Shown: positions 6,168-11,601 of the stretch, piece by piece
Position numbering within the stretch: the first letter of the stretch is position 1
Layout: each line of letters begins with the position of its first letter
Assembly: GCA_003533545.1 (NCBI GenBank)
Contig: DQEK01000380.1
Span: 1 to 11,601 of the forward strand
DNA length: 11,601 nt
Direction of reading: 5' to 3'
Source of the DNA: Acidobacteriota bacterium
GTDB taxonomy: Bacteria > Acidobacteriota > Vicinamibacteria > Vicinamibacterales > UBA8438
Notes under the pieces: generated by a model
Told to the model about the DNA's origin: nothing
The model's input: only the letters and a program-made list of their open reading frames with translations
Database searches by the model: none
Made by a program: the position numbers and the translations under genes

Positions 6168-7370
6168 TCAACTGTCCGTCGCGTGTTCGTGTTCTGTAGT
6201 GTGGGGCGCGCTGGTGAGCGTGTCCTGTTTTTCGGCGTGCCGTTCGAGCGCCAGCGTAATGAGGCGGTCGAGCATCGTTCTGTAGGACAGGCCGCTAGCC
6301 TCCCACAATTTGGCGAACATACTAATCGTCGTGAATCCAGGATGGGTATTTATCTCGTTGACGAAGAGCGTTCCGGTGTCGCGCTCTAAGAGAAAATCAA
6401 CGCGCGCCATACCCTCGCCGTCGATCGCCCGAAACGCCTCAATCGCCAGTTGACGTACTTGGGTGATTTGGTCCGCCGACAAGGACGCCGGGATTTCGGT
6501 GGTCGATTTGTCGTCGAGGTACTTGGCCGCGTAGTCGTAGTACTCACCCGACGGGATGATCTCGCCGGGAACTGACGCTTCGGGCATCTGGTTGCCCAAC
6601 ACCGCGCATTCAATCTCGCGACAGTGTGTCACGCCTTCTTCGATGACGATTTTGCGGTCGAACTGCGAAGCCAAATCAACGGCGTCCGATAGTGTTTCTC
6701 GGTCGATTGCGCGGGAGATGCCGACACTCGACCCGAGGTTCGCCGGCTTCACGAACAACGGAAATCGTAGTTGCTTCGTAACCTCGGACAGCGTCCGGTC
6801 TGGGAATGTACGCCAGTCGCGTCGCCAGACGACCTGGTGCTTTACGACAGGGAGTCCGTGAGCCGCAAAAAGGGTCTTCATAACTGCCTTGTCCATACCG
6901 ACGGCGGACGCCAGCACACCGGCACCAACATAGGGAACGTTGGCGAGTTCGAGTAGTCCCTGCAGCGTTCCGTCCTCACCATAGGGACCGTGCACGATCG
7001 GAAATATCACGTCCAGGGCTAAGCCCTTGGCGAGCGTTTGTCCAGCCGGATGGGCTTCCGGCCCCGGTGCTTGAGAGCGCTCGACTATTAGAAGGGTTTC
7101 GTTACTTGGGTGCGCGACCAGATGGACTTGTCGGGTAGACCGACCCTCGTGTGCGTTGCCGAGGCGGGCGCTCTCGATATTCTCAGCGGCCGATGCGATC
7201 GTGGGTGCACGTTCTGCTAGGTACCACTGCCCGTTCCGCTCGACTCTGAGCGCAATCGGTTCGTATCGTTCACGGTCAAGATTAGCAATGACCGAGGCCG
7301 CCGATGCCAGCGACACCTCGTGCTCGCTAGAGCGACCACCGTAAACCACGCCAACGCGCAGGCGTTTCAC
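6168..7370 (-). CDS. ddl: D-alanine-D-alanine ligase (DdlA type)
   Basis: This ATP-grasp ligase makes D-Ala-D-Ala for the peptidoglycan precursor in the cytoplasm. From the GTG at 7370 it is 400 residues. VVYGGRSSEHEVS (8-20) binds the first D-Ala and phosphate. IFPIVHGPYGEDGTLQG (122-138), FVKPANLGSSVG (206-217) and MARVDF follow. NEINTHPGFT (338-347) is the metal- and substrate-binding segment. The omega loop GEYYDYAAKY (275-284) has the Tyr pattern of D-Ala-D-Ala rather than D-Ala-D-lactate ligases. The long insert around 52-115 matches the DdlA subgroup. His343 replaces the Leu, Met or Ser usual at that place. The C-terminus is polar and His-rich. The frame is open upstream to 7757, but that part overlaps tgt on the other strand and lies before the conserved start, so GTG 7370 was chosen. 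It is divergent from tgt and lies outside any cell-division cluster in view. Confidence 0.95.
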   Translation of the reverse strand: MKRLRVGVVYGGRSSEHEVSLASAASVIANLDRERYEPIALRVERNGQWYLAERAPTIASAAENIESARLGNAHEGRSTRQVHLVAHPSNETLLIVERSQAPGPEAHPAGQTLAKGLALDVIFPIVHGPYGEDGTLQGLLELANVPYVGAGVLASAVGMDKAVMKTLFAAHGLPVVKHQVVWRRDWRTFPDRTLSEVTKQLRFPLFVKPANLGSSVGISRAIDRETLSDAVDLASQFDRKIVIEEGVTHCREIECAVLGNQMPEASVPGEIIPSGEYYDYAAKYLDDKSTTEIPASLSADQITQVRQLAIEAFRAIDGEGMARVDFLLERDTGTLFVNEINTHPGFTTISMFAKLWEASGLSYRTMLDRLITLALERHAEKQDTLTSAPHTTEHEHATDS

Positions 7371-7451
7371 AGGGTTCTGGTCACCATGGTTTCGTCGCTG
7401 CGGGTCCGCGACTGTGGATAGCTCCGGGACGTTCCGCGTCCAAACACTGTG

Positions 7452-7459
7452 TAGTATAC
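7452..7459. promoter_or_regulatory. Possible overlapping -10 elements for divergent ddl and tgt
   Basis: Within the 93-bp gap, TAGTAT on the plus strand (7452-7457) lies so that transcription would begin at or very near the tgt GTG. The overlapping minus-strand TATACT (7458-7453) could serve ddl with a leader of about 75 nt. No convincing -35 box accompanies either, so this is weak. Confidence 0.3.
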
Positions 7460-7463
7460 GGTA

Positions 7464-8627
7464 GTGCTCGGACGGTGCTCGTTTCGTGTGACCCATCGCG
7501 CCGGTGGTGCCCGTGTGGGCGAGTTTCAGACACCGCACGGCCGGGTGCGAACACCGGCGTTTGCCCCGGTGGGCACCCGGGGCACCCTCAAAGGGGTTAC
7601 CCATCGCGATGTGCTCGACTTGGGTGCCGAGATAATACTCACTAACACCTACCATCTTCATCTGCGACCTGGCGCACCGCTGATCGCACGGGCCGGAGGC
7701 TTGCATCGTTTTATCGGCTGGGATCGACCCGTGGTGACTGACAGCGGTGGCTACCAAGTATTCAGCCTTGGAGACCGGCGAGAGATCAATGAAGAAGGCG
7801 TGATCTTCCGCTCACATCTCGACGGGAGTTTGCAGCAGTTGACGCCAGAAAATGTCGTCGACATTCAAGCCCAGCTTGGCTCTGATGTCGCCATGGTGTT
7901 TGACGAATGTCCGAGTTACGGCGTGTCCGAGGTCGAGGCCAGAGATTCGATGGAACGCACGCTGCGTTGGGCGCGTCGTGGTCGTGACCGGTTTCTGGAC
8001 ACGACCGAACACCCCGACGCGTTTAAGGGTGAACTCGCCAACTCGGGTCAGGTGCAATTCGGCATAGTGCAGGGAGGAGTGTTCAAGGCGTTGCGCGATG
8101 AGAGTGCCCGGGCTACGGTGGGTCTCGGGTTTGAAGGGTTTGCCATAGGGGGCCTGAGTGTCGGTGAGCCGGTAGCTGTGATGTACGACATAGTCGAGCA
8201 CACGGCCCAATCACTTCCAGACGATCGAGTGCGGTATCTCATGGGGACCGGCACGCCTCAAGATTTGGTTGAGTGCGTGGCGCGCGGGATCGACTTGTTC
8301 GACTGCGTGCTACCGACACGGAACGCGAGGAACGGGCAACTGTTGACCCGCGAGGGGCCACTATCGATCAAGCAGGCGCGTTTCGCAGAGGACCTGAGGC
8401 CACCGGACCAGGATTGTGAGTGCTACACCTGCCGCCGATTTTCGCGTGCGTATCTCCGATACCTCTTCGTGGCGGGAGAGATGACAGCGAGAACCCTTAA
8501 CACGCTGCATAACATACACTTCTATCTTGACACTATGCGTCGAATGAGGAACGCTATCGAACTGGGCTCGTTTGAGACGTTCAGGCAACGATTCCACGAG
8601 ACGTTCTCCCGCCGACCCCGTTCCTAG
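7464..8627 (+). CDS. tgt: Queuine tRNA-ribosyltransferase (tRNA-guanine transglycosylase)
   Basis: Tgt swaps guanine-34 of tRNAs with GUN anticodons for preQ1, the committed tRNA step of queuosine synthesis. The protein is 387 residues, full family length. TDSGGYQVFSL carries the proton-transfer Asp93. DECPSYG contains Asp147. QFGIVQGG (198-205) and GFAIGGLSVGE bind the base. GIDLFDCVLPTRNARNG holds the nucleophile Asp280. The zinc site is Cys318, Cys320, Cys323 and His349, the same numbering as the Zymomonas enzyme. The start is GTG, chosen because FRVTHRAGGARVGEF aligns with the family N-terminus; no Shine-Dalgarno site precedes it and a leaderless message is possible. It is followed after 101 bp by yajC, secD and secF, an order conserved in many bacteria. 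Confidence 0.97.
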   Translation: MLGRCSFRVTHRAGGARVGEFQTPHGRVRTPAFAPVGTRGTLKGVTHRDVLDLGAEIILTNTYHLHLRPGAPLIARAGGLHRFIGWDRPVVTDSGGYQVFSLGDRREINEEGVIFRSHLDGSLQQLTPENVVDIQAQLGSDVAMVFDECPSYGVSEVEARDSMERTLRWARRGRDRFLDTTEHPDAFKGELANSGQVQFGIVQGGVFKALRDESARATVGLGFEGFAIGGLSVGEPVAVMYDIVEHTAQSLPDDRVRYLMGTGTPQDLVECVARGIDLFDCVLPTRNARNGQLLTREGPLSIKQARFAEDLRPPDQDCECYTCRRFSRAYLRYLFVAGEMTARTLNTLHNIHFYLDTMRRMRNAIELGSFETFRQRFHETFSRRPRS

Positions 8628-8728
8628 TGCCCCGTGTTTAAGTGCGGTGCGCCGGTGTTGTGTGACGCGCCTGGAAGCCCCTCGGGGTCGATAATTGCGG
8701 CTGGCAGCGAGTTGGTTCGCGGTCGGTC

Positions 8729-9094
8729 ATGAGCGTGAGGTTGTCGATGGTTGCTAGTGCGCCGCTTGTGTTCGCGATGGCTCCTCCGGCCCAGGGTGGA
8801 GCGGGTCCGGTCTGGGTTCAGTTTCTGCCGTTTGCGGCGATTCTAGCCATCTTCTACTTCATCATCCTGATGCCGATGCGCAAGCGGCAGAAAAAGGTTC
8901 AGGAGTTCCGGGATGCGTTGAAGGTGGGAGATAAGGTGATCACGACCAGTGGAATGTACGGCAGCATCACGAGGCTGAATGATCGGTCGGTGCAGCTGCA
9001 GGTCGCCGACAAGGTGCGGATCGAGGTGTCGCGTGCGGCGGTTGGTGGATATCAGGGACAGGAGCCGGTGGTCCAGGACACTGGCTCGATGTAG
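8729..9094 (+). CDS. yajC: Sec translocase accessory subunit YajC
   Basis: YajC is a small single-span inner-membrane protein that associates with SecDF and SecYEG. The 121-residue product has one transmembrane segment, about residues 33-49 (FLPFAAILAIFYFIILM). The basic RKRQKK follows on the cytoplasmic side, and then the conserved LKVGDKVITTSGMYGSI (about 64-80). The start is uncertain. ATG 8729 gives the listed length, but ATG 8747 (residue 7) has GAGG about 7 nt upstream and begins closer to the usual YajC N-terminus. The usual RPQ after the membrane segment is MPM here. It sits 33 bp before secD. Confidence 0.93.
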   Translation: MSVRLSMVASAPLVFAMAPPAQGGAGPVWVQFLPFAAILAIFYFIILMPMRKRQKKVQEFRDALKVGDKVITTSGMYGSITRLNDRSVQLQVADKVRIEVSRAAVGGYQGQEPVVQDTGSM

Positions 9095-9127
9095 CGATGC
9101 GCTTTCTATGATCGGGCGGATGAAGTG

Positions 9128-10693
9128 ATGGCGAAAAATCTACGGTGGAAGGTGCTGACGATCATAGCGGTAGTGGTGGCCGCAGTGCTGGCAGTGTACC
9201 CGCCAGAAGATCGAATCAAGCTGGGCCTCGACTTACGCGGTGGGGTGCATCTAGTGCTACGCGTGCAAACCGATGACGCGCTTGTGGTCGAGTCGGAGGC
9301 GACTGCCGAGCAGCTGAATGAGCAGGCTAGCCTCAGCGGTATTGGCTTGGCCTCGGTCGGGACTGTGTCTCCGACGGAGATTCGCGTCCAAGGGGTGCCA
9401 GCGGAGCGAGATCAGGAGTTCCGAGCGATCGCGGATGAGCTGCTCCAGGTGTCCTACAGTCGGGAGTCGGAGGCCGGGGGCGGCTACACCTTTCGGATGG
9501 AGCCCGGCATAGAACGGCAGCTGCGAGAAGAGTCCGTGAGACAGGCCCTACAGACCATCGAGCGTCGGGTCAACGAACTGGGAGTGGCCGAGCCGATCGT
9601 GGCGCCGCACGGCGTGGCGGGTGACCAGATTCTCGTGCAATTGCCTGGCGTGGAAGACGTTGCCGGAGCGAAGGAAATTATCCGGTCAACCGGCTTGCTC
9701 GAGCTGAAGTTGGTGGAAGAAGGCCCGGCTCCGTCACGCGAGTTCCTGCTGCAAACTCGGAACGGCGTTGTCCCGGCAGACATGGAAGTGTTGTCCGGAG
9801 CCGATGAGGCACTGGGGGCTGCGCCAGGGTCGACGGTGTACTACTTGGTGCGGCGGGTAGCGCCGGTAACAGGCCGTGATCTGCGGAACGCGAGGCCGAC
9901 GCTGGACGAGTTCAATCAGCCGGCTATTAGCTTTTCGTTCAATCGAGAAGGTGCACGGAAGTTCGGGAGTTTTACCGCCGCAAGTATTGGGCGCAATCTG
10001 GCAATCATCATGGACAGCCGGGTCTACTCCGCACCCGTGATCCAGTCGCGAATTGCTGATGAGGGTCGAATCACGGGAACCTTCACTCAAGCGGAGGCCT
10101 CGGACTTGGCGCTCATCCTTCGTTCGGGAGCCCTGCCTGCCTCGCTCACGTACCTCGAGGAGAGGACCGTGGGGCCGACGCTCGGCGCCGACTCGGTGCG
10201 CGCGGGGCTGACTGCGTCGGTGGCAGGGTTGACTGTGGTGGCATTTTTCATGTTGGCCTACTACCGATTGTCGGGGATTAACGCGGTCGTGGCGGTGGCG
10301 CTGAACCTGCTCATCCTCCTAGGCTGTATGGCCTATGTCGGGGCGGTTTTGACGCTTCCTGGCATCGCCGGGTTCATCCTGACGATTGGAATGGGGGTCG
10401 ATTCCAACGTGCTGATCTTCGAACGGATCAAAGAGGAGATGAAATCCACCCGAGGGGTCCGCGCGGCGGTTGCTTCAGGGTTCGACAGGGTTTTTCTGAC
10501 TATCCTGGACACGCATATTGCGTCGTTGATTGCGGCTGGATTTTTGTTCCAATTTGGGTCTGGGCCGATCAAGGGGTTTGCGACGACGCTGTTCTTCGGC
10601 CTCGTGTCAAACGTCTTCACCGCCGTGTTCGTGTCCCGTACGCTATTTGAGGCGGTCTTGACGCGTCGCCGCGAAGCTTCTCTGAGCATCTAA
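9128..10693 (+). CDS. secD: Protein translocase subunit SecD
   Basis: SecD, with SecF, uses the proton gradient to pull exported proteins through SecYEG from the periplasmic side. From ATG 9128 it is 521 residues; a GTG directly before it (9125) adds one residue. TM1 is at about 9-25, followed by the signature LGLDLRGGVHLVL (32-44). A large periplasmic P1 region follows, including EDVAGAKEIIRSTGLLEL. Five further membrane spans lie after about residue 355. The conserved Asp425 in GMGVDSNVLIFERIKEE corresponds to the proton-pathway Asp of Thermus SecDF. It is shorter than the 615-residue E. coli protein but within the bacterial range. No frameshift was seen. It is separated by 33 bp from yajC and 12 bp from secF, so cotranscription is likely. 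Confidence 0.97.
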   Translation: MAKNLRWKVLTIIAVVVAAVLAVYPPEDRIKLGLDLRGGVHLVLRVQTDDALVVESEATAEQLNEQASLSGIGLASVGTVSPTEIRVQGVPAERDQEFRAIADELLQVSYSRESEAGGGYTFRMEPGIERQLREESVRQALQTIERRVNELGVAEPIVAPHGVAGDQILVQLPGVEDVAGAKEIIRSTGLLELKLVEEGPAPSREFLLQTRNGVVPADMEVLSGADEALGAAPGSTVYYLVRRVAPVTGRDLRNARPTLDEFNQPAISFSFNREGARKFGSFTAASIGRNLAIIMDSRVYSAPVIQSRIADEGRITGTFTQAEASDLALILRSGALPASLTYLEERTVGPTLGADSVRAGLTASVAGLTVVAFFMLAYYRLSGINAVVAVALNLLILLGCMAYVGAVLTLPGIAGFILTIGMGVDSNVLIFERIKEEMKSTRGVRAAVASGFDRVFLTILDTHIASLIAAGFLFQFGSGPIKGFATTLFFGLVSNVFTAVFVSRTLFEAVLTRRREASLSI

Positions 10694-10705
10694 CCCAAAC
10701 GTCGT

Positions 10706-11601
10706 ATGGCCATTTTCAAGAACCCGAACTTCGATTTCCTCAGGTGGCGTTGGCCAGCGGTGGGGTTGTCGATGCTGATCATTGTGTCCGGTGCGGTTGC
10801 AGTCGCTATGCAAGGGGGCTTAGCCCTTGGTATTGACTTTTCTGGCGGCACGATCGTCATCCTGCAGTTCGACGCCCCGACCACCGAAGATGCGGTGCGT
10901 GGCGCTATCGGCGGCGTCGTGGACGAAGCTGTCGTGCAGCAGTACGGGGATGCTAGCGGCAACGAGATCATGGTCCGTCTGCCGCAGAGTGGTCCGGAAG
11001 AAGGAACCAGCCTCGAAGCGGACGCGACCGCCGTCGTGTCGGCGTTGCAGCAGAGCGCTGTTGGCAGTTTCACGGTGGTAGGCCAGGAGCTCGTTGGTCC
11101 GATCATTGGGCAGGAACTCCAGCGTCGCGGTGTTAGTGCGTTCGCTTTCGCAATGCTTGGTATCCTCGTTTACGTAGGATTTCGATTCCGGTTCAGCTTT
11201 GGGTTCGGCGCGATCATTGCCGTGGCTCACGACATCCTCGTGACGCTCGCGATGTTGACGTTCTTCGGGTATGACCTGTCGCTCAACGTCGTTGCGGCGA
11301 TGCTCACGATTACGGGCTACTCCGTGAACGATTCCATCGTCGTCTTCGACCGGGTGCGGGAAAATCTTCGGCAAATGCGACGTGATGCTTTTGACGTGCT
11401 GGTCAACACCAGTATCAATCAGACGTTGAGCCGCACGATCATTACATCTGGAACCACCGCGTTCGCCGTGCTCGCGTTATATGTGGCGGGCGGTGAAGTG
11501 CTGCGTGGTTTCGCTTTCACCATGCTCGTCGGGGTGATCAGCGGCACCTACTCGACTATATTCATCGCCGCCGCGGCTGCGATAGTGATCAGTGAACGCC
11601 G
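10706..11601 (+). CDS. secF: Protein translocase subunit SecF (partial, 3' end outside window)
   Basis: The frame is open from ATG at 10706 to the right edge (298 codons, no stop). SecF is the smaller half of the SecDF secretion motor. FKNPNFDFLRWRW (4-16) precedes TM1 (about 17-35). The signature GIDFSGGTIVILQF is at 42-55, and a short periplasmic region carries VGPIIGQELQRRG (130-142). Further spans include ITGYSVNDSIVVFDRVREN (202-220), with the conserved Asp209 of the proton pathway, and TSGTTAFAVLALYVAGGEVLRGFA (248-270). Very little of the C-terminus is missing, since full-length SecF proteins are about 300-330 residues. secD and secF are separate genes here rather than fused. Confidence 0.96.
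   Translation, partial: MAIFKNPNFDFLRWRWPAVGLSMLIIVSGAVAVAMQGGLALGIDFSGGTIVILQFDAPTTEDAVRGAIGGVVDEAVVQQYGDASGNEIMVRLPQSGPEEGTSLEADATAVVSALQQSAVGSFTVVGQELVGPIIGQELQRRGVSAFAFAMLGILVYVGFRFRFSFGFGAIIAVAHDILVTLAMLTFFGYDLSLNVVAAMLTITGYSVNDSIVVFDRVRENLRQMRRDAFDVLVNTSINQTLSRTIITSGTTAFAVLALYVAGGEVLRGFAFTMLVGVISGTYSTIFIAAAAAIVISER

Noticed and set aside
7371-7757. N-terminal extension of the ddl frame by 129 residues
   Set aside because: It overlaps the tgt coding region on the opposite strand, has no Ddl similarity, and conserved Ddl sequence starts right after GTG 7370.
10820-11374. Minus-strand frame of 184 codons
   Set aside because: It lies opposite secF, whose frame is confirmed by membrane segments and signatures; composition is that of a shadow frame.

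Overview
The window reads as a stretch of ordinary chromosomal housekeeping DNA from a moderately GC-rich diderm (Gram-negative) bacterium. An LptD lipopolysaccharide-export barrel and a periplasmic-type lipoprotein show that an outer membrane is present. The gene content, the GTG/TTG starts, the scarcity of Shine-Dalgarno sites and a HEAT-repeat/cyclophilin lipoprotein would fit an Acidobacteriota lineage such as Vicinamibacteria. That assignment is inference from gene style, not a search result. No mobile element, CRISPR array, rRNA or tRNA gene, phage gene or defence island was seen.

Layout. (1) Positions 1-3506, minus strand: deoxynucleoside kinase, then a possible 53-residue ORF, folC, and lptD, which runs off the left edge. 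(2) Positions 3537-5750, plus strand: a 737-residue lipoprotein of HEAT repeats followed by a cyclophilin domain, divergent from the kinase. (3) Positions 5850-6145, minus strand: a compact single-gene transcription unit for a 35-residue Lys/Ala repeat protein. It has a consensus-like promoter, a perfect AGGAGG site and a strong terminator that can also stop the convergent cyclophilin gene. (4) Positions 6168-7370, minus strand: a D-alanine-D-alanine ligase of the DdlA type. (5) Positions 7464-11601, plus strand: tgt, yajC, secD and secF, the last cut by the right edge. This is a widely conserved cluster joining tRNA queuosine modification to the Sec accessory complex.

How the genes relate: lptD, ddl, the secretion genes and the lipoprotein isomerase all serve the cell envelope. 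folC and the kinase serve one-carbon and nucleotide metabolism. The Lys-rich microprotein is probably a nucleic-acid-binding, nucleoid-type peptide. It is the most distinctive element here, because it is too short for most gene callers yet carries the clearest expression signals in the window. I found no convincing new multi-gene system.
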